DNA from: Homalodisca vitripennis
Taxonomy: Eukaryota > Arthropoda > Insecta > Hemiptera > Cicadellidae
Assembly (NCBI RefSeq): GCF_021130785.1
Contig: NC_060214.1
Coordinates: 105,498,001-105,562,000 of the forward strand
Direction of reading: 5' to 3'
Length of the DNA stretch: 64,000 bases
In this document: in pieces, positions 1-11,860 of the stretch
Layout of the letters: every line of letters starts with the position of its first letter
How positions within the stretch are numbered: position 1 is the stretch's first letter
Notes under the pieces: generated by a model
Told to the model about the DNA's origin: nothing
The model's database searches: none
Seen by the model: the letters and a program-made list of their open reading frames with translations, nothing else
Position numbers and translations under genes: made by a program

Positions 1-1083
1 AATTTTAAATCTATCGCCAACTGTGTGAAGTCTATGGAACTGGAATAATGAGTGAAAGAAGAGTAAGGCAGTGGTGTTTTGACTTTAAAAATGGCCGCAC
101 TAATGTTCATGACGAGTCGTAGCGGTTGGCCTAGTCTAGTTACTGAAGATTTGATGTTGAAAATCAATGACAAAGTTCTTGAAAATCACTGTTTCACAAT
201 GACTGACTCTCAGAACATTTTCCACAAATTTAAAAAAGTTTACTTCATGAAATTGTTGTAGGGAAGTTTGGATACCACAAATTTTGTGCCAGGTGGGTTC
301 CAAAAATCCTTAAGGAAGATCGCAAAAAACAAACACTTGCTGCATCATTAACTTTCCTTGATGAATACAACAAACATGGTAACGAAGTTCTCGATCATAT
401 TGTTACTGATTATGAAACATGGGTGTAACATGTCAATGTGAAAAAATGCAGTTTATGGAGTGTGGGCACATATATTCATATCCAAAAAACCAAGAAAATG
501 TCTCCAAACTCTGTCAGCGAGAAAGATTATGGCAACTGTTTTTTGGGATGCTAAGGGTGTGATTCTGGTTTATTTCCTTGAACGAGGGTCAACAATCAAT
601 GCAGAGAGGTACTAGGAAACATTGCAGAAGCTATGGAGAGCAATACAAAACAAATGTAGGAGAAAATTAAGCTAAAAAATTTTGGTTTTCCACTACAATG
701 CACGTCCCCATACAGCCAATCGTACACGACAAATCTTGGATGATTTTGATTGGGAAGTGTTTGATCATCTGCTTTATAGCCCAAATCTGGCACCAAGTGA
801 CTATCACCTCTTTCCAGCGATGAAGACCTGGCTCGTAACGCAGTGCTTCGATAGTAGCACTGAATTTCACGCTGGAATTAATCAGTGGTTAAGATCTCAG
901 GTGGCAGATTTCTACAAAGCTGGAAGCGAAAAACTTGTGTCACGTTATGATAAATGTCTCAATTTGAATGGGGATTACGTTGAAAATAGTCAAAGAGTGT
1001 AGCTTTTAAATGTATATAATAAAATGTTTCTATTTCAGTTAATTTTTTATTTTAAAAGTTTGTTATTTTCTGGGTAGCCTTTG
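1..1083 (+). mobile_element. Degenerate mariner-family (Tc1/mariner) transposon, 5' end outside window
   Basis: Read on the plus strand in shifting frames, this is a mariner transposase. The N-terminal half (about 44-470) carries a helix-turn-helix-like segment followed by SGWPSLVTEDLM. The middle holds TFLDEYNKHG and TVFWDAKGVI. The best preserved part (682-1002) has the second catalytic-aspartate region (HYNARPHTANRTRQ) and SPNLAPSDYHLFPAMKTWL. Decay is plain: in-frame stops near 427, 612 and 671 and several frame shifts, so no transposase can be made. The 3' end probably lies near 1083, where a terminal-repeat-like stretch abuts a TA. The 5' terminal repeat is off the window. If the exon at 1255-1320 is real, this element sits in the last intron of that gene. 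Confidence 0.85.
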
Positions 1084-1254
1084 TATTATCCATTTTTATA
1101 TTCATATGACATGTTCTGTAATGCATATAGAATATCACTGACACCTTGAATATTTAATAGTGTAGTGTTCTTGAACTGTATAGAAACATGTACATATTTA
1201 GTTCAATTTTTGTTATGTTAAAAACTTGAAATGACCCTGACTTATTTTTTACAG

Positions 1255-1320
1255 GAAGTGATTTCTGAAATGAACAATGAAGACAGTAGCGTGACAGAGG
1301 AGATCATTGAAAGACCATGA
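1255..1320 (+). CDS. Possible terminal coding exon of a gene extending left of the window
   Basis: A pyrimidine-rich tract ending in TTTTTTACAG at 1254 is followed by 21 open codons and TGA at 1318-1320. The peptide is acidic (EVISEMNNEDSSVTEEIIER). An AT-rich 3'UTR-like stretch follows, with AATAAA at 1565-1570 and a GT-rich run after it. Acceptor, short acidic C-terminus, stop and polyadenylation signal together look like the last exon of a plus-strand gene. The preceding exon is not in the window, so the reading frame cannot be confirmed and the gene cannot be named. The alternative is a chance splice-like motif in intergenic DNA. Confidence 0.4.
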   Translation, partial: EVISEMNNEDSSVTEEIIERP

Positions 1321-1564
1321 GTTTGTCAGTCATCTTGTTACGAGTTGAGGAGTTACTCATGTTTTTATTATTTTTCATGTATTAGTGAGTAGATACCAAA
1401 GTGCCTCCAACAATGTTGATATGTACTCTGTATACTATTATCCAATATTAAGTTATTCTCATTTTAACATTCCATCATCACTATTAAGTACAAATTATGT
1501 AATTTATAAATTGTAACGGTTTTTCGCATTGTTGGTAGAGTATTATTAGTTGTAATTTTGCATA

Positions 1565-1570
1565 AATAAA
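1565..1570 (+). terminator. Polyadenylation signal AATAAA
   Basis: AATAAA lies about 245 nt after the stop codon of the candidate terminal exon, and a TGTGTGTGT run follows within 20 nt as a plausible downstream element. It supports that exon but is a common hexamer in AT-rich DNA. Confidence 0.4.
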
Positions 1571-1884
1571 GAACATTGTGTGTGTATTAAAAAAAAATAT
1601 TTTAAATCCTGTTACTATCATAACATTTTAAGTTACATAACAATATTACTTACTCAACAGTTTGTTAAAAGCTGAAGTTAAAAGTACGAAGAAATTACTG
1701 TGTTGTCCAACTTAACTCATTTTATGTCTGTCTAGTCAAGAAAATTAACAAGGTAGGAGTACCCCAGCATATCCTGTGTAACAGGCTTTGTTGAGGTTGT
1801 ATGCAAAATTTCAAGTCTGTAGCTCTTTTCATTCTTGAGATGTTCTGAGGACAGACAGGTATTATTACAGAAACAAATTTTTAC

Positions 1885-3560
1885 ATTGTCCAGCAGGCAA
1901 GAAGCAAAATTAGCTTAAAGGTGAGGGAGTAAAGAATTGACCTGCTGATGCCAAGAAAGATTAGAGTCAGTTAGAAGACCAAGGAATATGGTAGAAACTA
2001 CGGAGTTGAAATGAGGAGGTAAATATAATGAATCAGACTAAGTGGTTGTCATACAGTTTAGATGAAAATTTATAAATTGTGTTTTTGAAGGATTCAGTTT
2101 CAGACCATTTACATTGCACCAAGTATTCATTTGGTCTATGGTTTCTGTCAGCATTTGGCTGTTCATCTGGAGAACCCTATTAAGGTTCTCCAGATGAACC
2201 TTATTAGGGTAGAAAGCTACCATGGAGGTATCGTTTGCATACACTAGGACCTGCACCTTGGATGTTAAATTAGGAAGATCATTGCAGTAAACGAGGAACA
2301 GAACAGAACCCAGCATTGAGTCCTGAGGGATACCTAAAATCATTTTTTAATAGTCACTCTCAGCCCACGGATTCACCACTACTTTCTGTTCTCTATTTGT
2401 CAAAAATGAGGTTAGCCAGCCATGTGCAGTCCCAGTCACTCCGCAATATCTCAGCTTCTCAATGCTGACCGTGTCAAACGCCTTGAATAGGTCACAGAAG
2501 GCACTGACAATGAAACCCACCCACAGTGCATGCAACAAAATCCACAAATTAAAAATTGCATCCGCAGTGCTTTTGCTTCTGCGGAATCCAAATTGAGAAC
2601 ATGACAACAGGTTGTTATGTTAAAAAAAGTCAAAAATCCTTGTAAAAACTGTTTGCTCAAAAACCTTTTGAAAATACTGACAGCAAAGGATGGATTATAG
2701 ATTATTCAGTGATTTTACTTTGTCATTTTTGTTGGAATGGTTTTAATAATTAATGAGAACTTGAGGAGATATGGAAAAAATATCTTGCTGAAGTGAGCTA
2801 ATTATAAGTGAAGTAAAAAAGTTTCTTTAATATTTGGGAACATTCTTGAAGCAGGTAAGGTGAAACCTCATCCCATCCAGCAATTTTTTTAGGTTCAAGA
2901 GATCTCATTGCTTGCAGGACCTCAATTTCTGTTGTCAGTTAAAAACTTGTCAAAATGTTATCTATCTTAGGGCTATTAGAAATTAATTTTAAGGGATTTA
3001 TAGAAGATGATTTGAGATTTAAGGTAATAGTGATATTGCAAAAGTGTTCATTAAGAATATTAGCAATGTCTTCTTTGTTTGAAAAAGGTTACAGATTGTA
3101 TATATGATATAAGATGTATGTTTCTATAATACCTGGAAGTAATGTAAAATAATCTTTTGATCAGGCATGTTTCTCGCTTTTATGAAATAGAGAATATGTA
3201 GGTAGAGTTGCAACCATTTCTTTAATTGATGTTTTTTTTATTTATAATTTGTTTTACTGCCCAGAATTTTCCCTTTTAAAGGCTGAGTTGAAATATATTT
3301 TTTTGTATTAAACAGATCTTCTCTTAATACAAGAAAATCCATTGCTAGCTGAGATATTTTGTAGGACTTTAAATCAAATACCGCCATAAGAACATAGTTG
3401 TTCATTCAAATTATGTCCAAAGACCTTATTTATGTAATAAAAAATGTTTGTATCTTTTCTGCCGTTTCTGAGAAAAAGGTACTTAGAGAAGATTAGATGC
3501 ATTGAACCAAATTAATATCAAATTGGAAAACTCTCTCCTGATGACACAATTTAAATACAG
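1885..3560 (-). mobile_element. Degenerate non-LTR retrotransposon (LINE), reverse-transcriptase part
   Basis: On the minus strand, from high to low coordinates, I read the RT domain of a Jockey/CR1-like LINE. A palm-entry segment (LTTEIEVLQAMRSLEPKK, about 2960-2890) comes first, then QFGFRRSKSTADAIF and the first catalytic motif CDLFKAFDTVSIEKL (2347-2607). Next come GIPQDSMLGSVLFLVYCNDL and the YADD box, decayed to YAND (2038-2343). FLGLLTDSNLSWHQQ follows near 1960. The catalytic region is split over two frames with stops, so the element is dead. Upstream coding similarity fades near 3560. I see neither an endonuclease domain nor a 3' tail. Confidence 0.85.
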
Positions 3561-4329
3561 TTATTTCGTTTTCTTGTATGTAACGTCTGTTTAATTATTA
3601 CTAGTAAAATTGGTTAAAATTCAGTATCTAAAAATGACATCATTTTCAGGTTTAATCTCATATAACTATATCTGACTGTTACTTTTGAGACAGGCTAGAC
3701 ATAATGACCCCAAAGAGGTTGAGAAACAAGAATAGTTTAATGCTGTTGCTAAACATTTTTCATAGTCATATCAATAGTTTTAACCAAATTGTGTTGCCAG
3801 ACAATTTGACCCTTTGGGTACCTCAGACAAAAATGTCTTTGTGTCTGAGAAATACTGGTAACTTTTACCTAGGGATTACCGAACAATATCAGACTTTTTA
3901 GGCTGTTGTGCACTATATTACATTTTTGCCTGTAAATCTCTTATTTTTTTTTGTAAAAGTTAATGATTATTAAAAAAATGTTATAAATAAATTTTGTTAC
4001 ATTAAACAAAGCTTCTTTTTATGAAACAAATGTAAAAATTTTAAATGAATAAAAAATGTACTTACCAAAAATAAAATTTCCTTTTCATAAAATTGAATAA
4101 GAAAAACATTTCTTACAAAAGTCCAGATGCAAAATGTTTTTTTTTGTTCTCTAAACACTGCAAATAAAACTATACACAATTACAAAGTTTTATTAGTTTT
4201 ACAATAAATTATGTATGCTTGATTTCTTACACATTTTTGAAGTTGATAGACAATATTTTTATTAACAGTATTATTAACTTCAAGAACAGTTTTGTTCAAA
4301 ATTAAATTGTAGAATATTTTCACATTGTG
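3561..4329. other. AT-rich stretch between two LINE remnants
   Basis: No gene seen. It contains the possible left piggyBac-like terminus at 3810 and poly-T/poly-A tracts. The 65-codon open frame at 3704-3901 has no recognisable product. Confidence 0.5.
3806..3850. repeat. piggyBac-like left terminus (TTGA|CCCTTTGGGTAC) with adjoining hairpin
   Basis: CCCTTTGGGTAC at 3810 is the exact inverse of GTACCCAAAGGG ending at 8022. The outer flanks are TTGA here and TTAA on the right. piggyBac elements insert at TTAA and start with CCCTTT-like termini. A hairpin (CTCAGACA ... TGTCTGAG, 3822-3849) follows. If both ends belong together, the element spans 3810-8022 and has two LINEs inside. No piggyBac transposase is visible, so this is an inference. 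Confidence 0.45.
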
Positions 4330-5530
4330 TTGTTAGCAAGGCAAGTATAAATCAAGAACAAAAAACTCATCAAGGGAGTAGAATGGATGTTCTTGTAGAG
4401 CCAGCTACTGAGCCGCTGTCTCAGGTGCTGGATTTCTCTCCTCTTCACTGCTACTGGAAGATGGCTCTCAAGCTTGGATCCCATGTGGCTTGGCTTATTT
4501 GGTCAGGCAGTAGTGTGTCACATGTCGGGTGTTGTACGTGTAGATTTGTGAACCCGTTATAAGTGTGTTTAGGGTTTTTGTCCTTACATGCATTACAGTT
4601 TTCGTTATGTAAAAATTCACGATAGTAATGATCGTACCTCCTTGTTCTTTTCCCTACAGGATTCTCTGGGAGATAGATCACAAAGTGCCCTTATGGTCCT
4701 CTTCTGTAGAATAAGCACATGTTACATGTTTGCCTTAGATGGAGTTGCCCTAGACTAATAACCCTTATCGAAGATGTGTTCTAAAAGGGAGTAAATAGGC
4801 TATTTTGGCACTGTTGAGGTCACTAATGGTCTTAATTCTTCTGATGACAGATTCCTGTGCTTAATTTCCTACAGAGATTATCCACATGAGGTGTCCAAGT
4901 TACTTGTTCGTCTAGTGTAATTCCAAGATAGATGCTGCTATTAGTAGTTTTCTAAGTCTGGCAGTCTTGTTACTGTTTGTTTTTTGTTTCCAAAAATTAA
5001 CTGTTTTGTTTTAGATTGGTTCACTGTATTTAAAGCGTAGGTGGCAGTGAATTCTATAATATTGGTCGTGATTGCCTATAAGTAAAACCATGTCAACGGT
5101 TATAACATAAGCAATGTACAATGGTTTTGTAAATTTGAGGCAGTATTACCATGAAGATGTTGTCAGATTAAATTATAGGTGGTTAATGATGGTTTCGACT
5201 AAGTCAACTATGGCTGTGGATGTTAACTTCTCTGCCATAAAACCATCCTGTTTGTTGGTTAACAGGTTGTGTTGTTGCAGATGAACCTACTAGTCTGACT
5301 AGGACAAGTTTCCCTATCACTTAAGAATGAAATGGGTCTATAGTTGTTTGCATCAGGTGTATCACCTTTCTTAAATTTCACATAGTCTTTTGTTACTTTT
5401 AATAGTTCTGGAGATTTGCCTTGTGCAAAAGACTTGTTTGAAATGTCAGTTAGTGGTAGCTGAAGTTTTTCTTTGCAAGCTTTTACAATTTTTGCTGATT
5501 CCGTCTACTCCTGCAGAGAGTTTTGCTTTG
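4330..5530 (-). mobile_element. Degenerate LINE, RT to C-terminal region
   Basis: Read on the minus strand, the N-terminal RT section lies at about 5500-5150 (IVKACKEKLQLPLTDISNKS, then a decayed DANNYRPISFLS and LLTNKQDGFMAEKLTSTA). The characteristic C-terminal segment after the RT lies at about 4730-4640 (LILQKRTIRALCDLSPRESCR). The end near 4340-4380 matches the HPFYS-type C-terminus also seen in the plus-strand LINE ending near 7600. The central catalytic part is missing or unreadable, and stops and frame changes are frequent. The 76-codon open frame at 4451-4681 is an out-of-frame by-product. Confidence 0.75.
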
Positions 5531-6039
5531 AGTGTATTAATTATACTGACTACAAGAACGTAACTAAGAAATAATTTTTTAGGGGGGTCCATACAAACAC
5601 AAGACTAACAGCACAACTCTATTGGGAACAGAGGTGGGTTTGAGTAATTTGTCGTGTATAGTTTTTATATTTTATTTTATTTATAATACTAAATTTATCT
5701 ACTGTAGATAACTTTATTCTATTTTGGAAGTAAGACTCAATCAACAGCCATGTTTACACTAGCTCTTGAATTCAATATTATTGTAACTAACTTTCAATAT
5801 GAACGGACACTTAATGAAGAAGAGAAATTAAACAAAGTGATTGGAGATAAATTAACTAATGTTCAAACAAAAATATGCACTCTAAACAACGTCACTGAAA
5901 ATCTGTTTTAAATCAAATAAACAAAAATAACATAGAATATTATCAGAGCATATTACAAGTCTTAGTAAACTTTACTCAATCTGCTATTGACATAAAGTCT
6001 CTAAGGTATCTTTTGAAAAAGTTTAGATAAGTGTCATTG

Positions 6040-7770
6040 TTTTCACATACATAGTCTAAATAATGTGACAGCCAGACAGGAGGTGTCTCGAGTTATGGAT
6101 AGTCTGAAACCAAAAACTTCATCAGGCTATGATGGAATCTCAGCAAAGCTTTTAAAAACTTGTAAAGAAGAGCCAATTGACCCCATAGTAGACATAGTAA
6201 ACAAATCTTTTTTGTCTGGAAACTTCCCATCTGCTCTAAAAATGGCCAAAGTCTACCCATTGTTCAAACAGGGATCCCCAACCCAAGCCTCAAATTATCG
6301 ACCGATTTCTCTAGTTCCAACATTCTCTAAAATAATTGAAAAACTGACACTAACCAGACTTATAGACCATGTAACGACAAATGAACTCCTTACAACCCAG
6401 CAACATGGATTTCTGAAAGGCAAGTCAACAACAACCACCGCCCTAATCTGTCTGGTAGAATTCCTTATTGATCAACTTGAAGATGGCAACACCACCACTG
6501 CTATTCTACTAGATTATAGCAAGGCTTTCGATTGCCTCAGCCACGAACACCTCATGGCTAAGCTTAGTGCGATAGGTTAATAGGGACTGCCTATAACTGG
6601 TTTCACAGTTACCTGACAGGGAGGTGCCAAATGGTTGAACTTATGTATAATAGCAAGGGGATTATGCAACAAATCAAATCTGAACCAAAAAGCATCATCA
6701 CACGGGGAGTTCCTCAAGGGTCTGTACTGGGTCCAGTACTTTTCATTTTATTTACCAATGACTTTCCAAGATATCTAAAAGACTATTGCAGATCACTAAT
6801 GTATGCAGATGACACTGTATTGCTATTGGGCAACAATAATCCAAAACATCTTGAAGTGACCTCTTATATTGCTCTTAACATGGCAATTCAGTATTGCCAT
6901 AGGAACGACCTCGTTGTAAATGAGACAAAAACTAAGCAACTTATTTTAGGCAAGCACAGAGAGGCTGTAGGCAAGTTACCTGACCTTGAAGAAGTTACTG
7001 TTGCCAAATACTTGGGAGTAACAATTGATGAAAGCCTCTCCTGGACCCCCCACACATCGATCTCCTGTGCAACAAGCTAAGTGTAAGCCTGTTTGTAATT
7101 CGCAGGATTAAGAACATCTGTGACGTGGATACAGCCAAGATCGCCTATTACAGCCTGTTCGAGACCCATTTACGCTATGGTATTGAAGTATGGGGAGCAA
7201 CTACAAGGGGTAATCTAGAACGAGTGCTCTTGCTCCAAAAACGTGCTATAAGAATACTTGGAGATCTCCAGTCAAGAGAAACTTGCAGAAGCAAATACAA
7301 AGACCTAAAAATCCTGACTGTAGTAAATCTGTATATCTTGGAAGTTGTAACATACTCACATCTAAAATCATTAAGCCCCATAAGAACCGCAGCTCAGATT
7401 CATGACTACAGCACAAGACAGTCAGCCAATTACAGCCTTCCTACACACCATCACACAATGACTGAGAAGAAAACCCAGCTATGCAGGTGCCAGAATGTGG
7501 AATGTCCTTCCTCCAGAGCTGAAGACTGTAAGCATTCAACAGTTTCGTCACTTGCTGAAGAACTGGCTTCTTGACCACCCATTTTACTCCATGACTGAGT
7601 TTTACGGATGGCGACAATCACAGGAATTTTGATCCTCTAGAAGAAACATTTTTCACCATTCTATTTACTATTGTTATTGATAGTATATGTTGTTTTTTTA
7701 TTAATTTATGACGCAAATTCTGTACTTTAAGTTCATGAATAAAGCATGCTGACTTCTGACTTCTGAATAA
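6040..7770 (+). mobile_element. LINE reverse transcriptase, moderately preserved, 5'-truncated
   Basis: Three consecutive open blocks (6065-6580, 6631-7080, 7125-7574) lie in shifted frames and together cover most of an RT domain. I see SLKPKTSSGYDGISAKLLK, NYRPISLVPTFSKIIEK, QHGFLKGKSTTTTA, the first catalytic aspartate in LLDYSKAFDCLSHE, RGVPQGSVLGPVLFILF, an intact YADD (SLMYADDTVLLL) and TVAKYLGVTIDESLSW. The C-terminal block has LLLQKRAIRILGDLQSRETCR. It ends near 7770 in a short tandem tail (TGACTTC units, then TGAATAA). Two frameshifts and an early stop inactivate it. The organisation suggests a Jockey/CR1-like clade. The endonuclease and ORF1 are absent. The YADD makes it the youngest LINE in the window. 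Confidence 0.88.
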
Positions 7771-9230
7771 TTTGTAATCTATTTAAAATCACAAATGTTA
7801 TTGGAAACCCATATTTCAAACATATAGTTTCTATTCTCAATTTAAGTACTGTAAACACAATTAATTTAATTGGAAAGTAAAATATACAACAATTAAATAT
7901 GGAATGTTGATATTTTGACGTTACTTTTTTAATCAGTTACGGACATGTCCGTATAACAGGATGTTAGTATTTCTCAACATTTCTTCACATGTCCGAATAT
8001 CTGGATGTTAGTACCCAAAGGGTTAAACTGTTTGTTTGTTGTTTGTTTGCCCATTCGTCAATGTCAGTGAGTGTACAGTTTCATTTGTTGTAATTATTTG
8101 TTAGGTGGATAAGTTATGGAGAGGAGTACAGAGAACGCAATATATTTGTATTGTTAGGAAACTTACATGACTGTGGGTTTCAATTGAAATTGAAAACTGG
8201 ATACTTAAATGTCCAGCTTTAATCTCCAACGTTCTAAATGAATCCCATCTTCTGATCTTGGACTTCTTCCGCCTATTAGCAGCAATGTTTCAAAACATGT
8301 ACTGTCCCAATTTTGTTACAACTTTAGTACAATACAAAAGTTCAGAAGTTACAAAAGAAACAACACATCAGGTTTGATAGAAAATTAAATATCAATCAGT
8401 TCTTTATTAAAAAATAATACACAATAGTACCTTACATATAAGCGTATACAACAGTCAAGGACACAGATAAATAAACATGTATATATTTTATACTATGTTT
8501 AATAATCTTATTCACACCACTATTAGAATGGGTTGACTTAGAGCTTTGGTATTGCATTACATTTTGTTTTCACTTCAAATGTAATCTCTTGTCCCTGGAA
8601 CATTTTAAATTGACTACGTTTATTTGTTGATTAAGTGTACATTTTACAGTGCCTTAGTCATGCAAAACATGTTACAGTGCTAACATCACAGGATTGTTAC
8701 AGTGATAAAAGAGAATGTATTTGAAAAGCAAAGTATAGCAACACATGGTAATAATTATTGACAAGACAACTCGATATATCGATCCATAGTAGTCTAGAAA
8801 ATGAAAGCCAGTTTGCACTGTATAAGCACACAACTTGTTCTTGAAGTCGATTCAGAAGTTTTTCCTAGGAAAAAATCGATTATCAGCTACATTGATTTTG
8901 GTGGATGTCGATATTAGAGATTATCAAAAGAGTTAAAATATGAAACAATTAAATTTTTACTGTTACTTAAAACTGACCGATACACACATAAATACAGTAA
9001 TAGTTACATCATTGTCAGACATCTAGATAAAAAATTTTAAGGGTCTTTATATGGTTAGCTGATTTAATATTTGTTAAGTGACTGACGATTTTTTAAGTTT
9101 GTCAAGGCAAAAAAATCTGATTTGTGAACAAAATAAAAATATGAAATTATAACTCTTGATACCCTCCTATTTCGACCTCCATTACAATTAACGTAACTGA
9201 TTATCAATTTCTTTCTTGAGGTAAATTTCT
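7771..9230. other. AT-rich intergenic DNA, no gene seen
   Basis: Apart from the piggyBac-like right end at about 7935-8026 I recognise nothing coding, RNA-like or repetitive here. Confidence 0.5.
7935..8026. repeat. piggyBac-like right terminus ending GTACCCAAAGGG|TTAA
   Basis: The inverted 12-mer of the left end at 3810 closes at 8022, followed by TTAA (8023-8026). Just inside are two subterminal repeats built on CGGACATGT (near 7943 and 7988), each followed by a GGATGTTAGTA block. Terminal repeat, subterminal repeats and TTAA agree with a piggyBac-class terminus. The partner is only inferred. Confidence 0.5.
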
Positions 9231-9521
9231 CTATAGATTTAAAGAAAAACTAGGTTGTGTGTTTATAAAATAGAGATTGGTTCTTGGCTCCTGAACTATA
9301 ATTGATTGCTTTGATGCTGAAGTCACATCAGCAACAAAGTCGTCATCTGTAATTATCGTGGATAAAAAATTGGTGTTAAAAACTGAGTTAGGGAAGGGGG
9401 CTGGATGTATAATTTTTAACACTGTTATGATTTGGTTTGTGATCTCAATTATTTGATTTTTAGCTAAATTTTCATTCATGTTTTGTGTACAATTCTTAGG
9501 AGTAAATAAAACTCCTATCAT
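9231..9521 (-). other. Unrecognised 96-codon open frame
   Basis: This open frame has fairly normal composition and an acidic patch (TDDDFVADVTSAS). I do not recognise the product. There is no clear splice context, neighbour or 3' signal that makes it a gene. It may be chance or part of an unknown repeat. Confidence 0.12.
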
Positions 9522-10384
9522 TAGTAAATTGTAAATTGAGTAAATTGAACTATCATTGACAATTCACAATACTGTTGATCTCCATCTGCTCTTTTTCTAA
9601 AAAGAAATTAAATTTAGAAAAAATAAATGCATTTATTATTTGATAAATTAAATCAAATTTGATAATCCACAATTGATTTGAGTTATTAATTCTGTAGTTC
9701 ACATAAAGATCAACGTACTTAACTAAAAGTACGGTATAAATTGTAACTTGTATGAAACAGATCAGTGAAAACATTTTATTCACATCGTTAGTCTATAGTT
9801 TATGAACAGTAAGCAACAGGTGGAAATTTTATCAGTTTGCTTACTGCTACATTATCACCAAATTTGATATCTGAAGTCATCTTAAGGAGAAAGCCCCGCA
9901 ACTGGAAGCAATATCTTCTCCGTAGCTTCACCCCGTTTGAAGCAGCTTGAAGTGAGTGCCCACTTGCTGTCTCCTCAGTCATGGGTCAGTTCTAAACATA
10001 AACGCTTCAGGGTTATTGTTGATTTTTAAAGTTGACAAAAGGGTTAGGAAAGTGTTGAAAAGATATAAAGCAGTTTATCCCTTTGGAGTTCTGATGGTGC
10101 AGACAGGTCGAAAGTCACAAAAAAGTTTCAATAAACAAATTAATAACAATTCTAGGGCGGTTTTTAAGAATCTTAGTTCGCTCTTTCACTGTGATGGATG
10201 AAATATTCACCCTGACCTTATTGATTATTTTATGGCCATGACGGTAATCCATATTTACGTAAGTTTGTTGGTTTTTATAAGCTCTATGGACAACACTAAG
10301 ACAAAATGCGTTTTGTTTATGGTCCATTGAAAAAAAAATTATACTAAAACTGATAGAGCCTTCTTAAAATTCCGTCTTCCCTTT

Positions 10385-10685
10385 GCCTGTGTTGTAACTC
10401 TTGATAGAGATGTCCCAGTGAATTGAAAATTTGGCATGAAAGTTGCTCTAGATCCAAGAATGAACTTTTTTGATTTTTTGGTAAAAAAAAAAAAATAAAA
10501 GGACAGTCTATCCGTCAGTATAGGTGTGTGATAACTAATAGAAAGTTCTTGACATGACTTGAAATCTGGTACAAAGGTTTCTCTTTGTATTATGAAAACT
10601 CTAATGATTTTGATTTTGGGTTCAAAAGGTAAAAGGATAGCCCTTTCTACTGTCTGCCTGTCTAAGCGATAACTTATTACATTTT
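10385..10685 (+). repeat. Two diverged tandem copies of a dispersed repeat
   Basis: The block with TAACTCTTGATAGAGATGTC, a GAAATTTGG-type segment and a TTTTTGATTTT(T)GG segment (from about 10390) recurs diverged from about 10525 (TAACTAATAGAAAGTTCTTG). Each is followed by a CTATCCGTCAGT or CTGTCTGCCTGTC stretch. A third, shorter relative is at about 21180-21270 (CTGTCCGTCCTTGCGATGAT). No coding potential seen. Confidence 0.5.
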
Positions 10686-10799
10686 TTTGGATCTTTCAAA
10701 AGTTTGTTGTATTGGTTTATCTGTGGTAAAATCTCTAGAATATTTTAGAAACTTTGAAATAATTTGGTTCTTCCAAGCCATGTAGCGGAGCAGTGTGAT

Positions 10800-11860
10800 G
10801 AACTTTTGCGCAATTCTACCTTAAAACTATGGCTTAAGGACTTTTAGGTACTTGTCAACCTAAATGTACTGTGCACCCCAGATGCTGTTGGTAGTGCATG
10901 CTTAACCTCGGACCTTCGAGATTTAGGATTTTCTGCCCAATACTGCCTTAATATTAATTGACTGATTATGGTGATTTGAGTTATAGCTTATTGCTGAGTT
11001 TCCTGAACTGTACCCACCATAACTGGATTTGCCTTCCATCAGAGCACAAATGCGTTCATCAGACCAAGTTACCTTTGTCTAATTTATTCCTTCTTTCTCG
11101 AATCCTCCCGGGTTCAGATAGTTACGAAGAAGGGCTTATCAATGACTTCTGGCCATCATGTTTATTTCACATCAAGTCCGATTTCAAATACTGATTTGGA
11201 AGAATACAATAATCTGTTGTGATTAAGCTTTCTTTCCAATAGTCTACAACTTTTAGTCAATAAGCCGATGTTTCAGCCATGATGTGTTAGTCTAGTAGTA
11301 AAAGCCCTTTAAAAACCTCATGAGCAGCTTCACTTAAAAGCTTCTGTTATTGACAAGCAGGCAACGGCTAGCTTTTTAAACTGGTACATTTGGCTTGTTC
11401 TGCTTTTGTCCACCACACTAGGAAGCCATGTCTTATTTGGAGTCGTACTGTCGCACAGTATAGCCAAGGGTTTTGTGCTCCAGTTTCTGCAAAAAAGTGT
11501 CTGAAGGAACCATCTCACCTTGTGAAGCACATTATTGAAATGACCATTTTATAACAGCCTGCAACTCAGAGTCACAGCACTAGGTATTTCACTGACTCAG
11601 AGACAACCTAGATGAATGACACCAAAACTCAAGTCGGTTCATGACAGGTGTCGCAGTGAAGGTGTTAAAGACCAAAAGAATCCATAGTAGAGGTGACAAT
11701 AAACTCCCTTGTGAACAGCATATTATAGGAGGGTACTTGGAATGAAGCAAAGAATCAATCCATATGCAAATGCGTTGTTTAGCATCCGTTTCAAAGTAGA
11801 GTTTCTGAAAGCGCTTTGTTTCTTAAATAACTCTCCAGTATTCTGTCTAGAATATTTAAA
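10800..11860 (-). mobile_element. Highly degenerate LINE fragment (R1/LOA-like RT to RNase H region)
   Basis: The minus strand contains an RT-like motif near 11740-11700 (CCSQGSLLSPLLWILLVFNT), comparable to the conserved CPQGGVLSPLLW box of R1/LOA-type elements. Further down (about 11380-11340) is LKKLAVACLSIT-like sequence, resembling the stretch between the RT and RNase H domains of those LINEs. Many stops and frameshifts are present. The borders are estimates. The 66- and 78-codon frames in this interval are by-products. Confidence 0.5.

Noticed and set aside
1785..1860. Repeated phrase AAATTTCAAGTCTGTAGCTC with ACAGACAG, with relatives near 35110, 36655, 38870 and 45245
   Set aside because: A real low-copy dispersed motif, but too short and diverged to define element borders here.
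9800..9982. 60-codon minus-strand frame with normal composition
   Set aside because: No domain, no splice context and no neighbour to support a gene.
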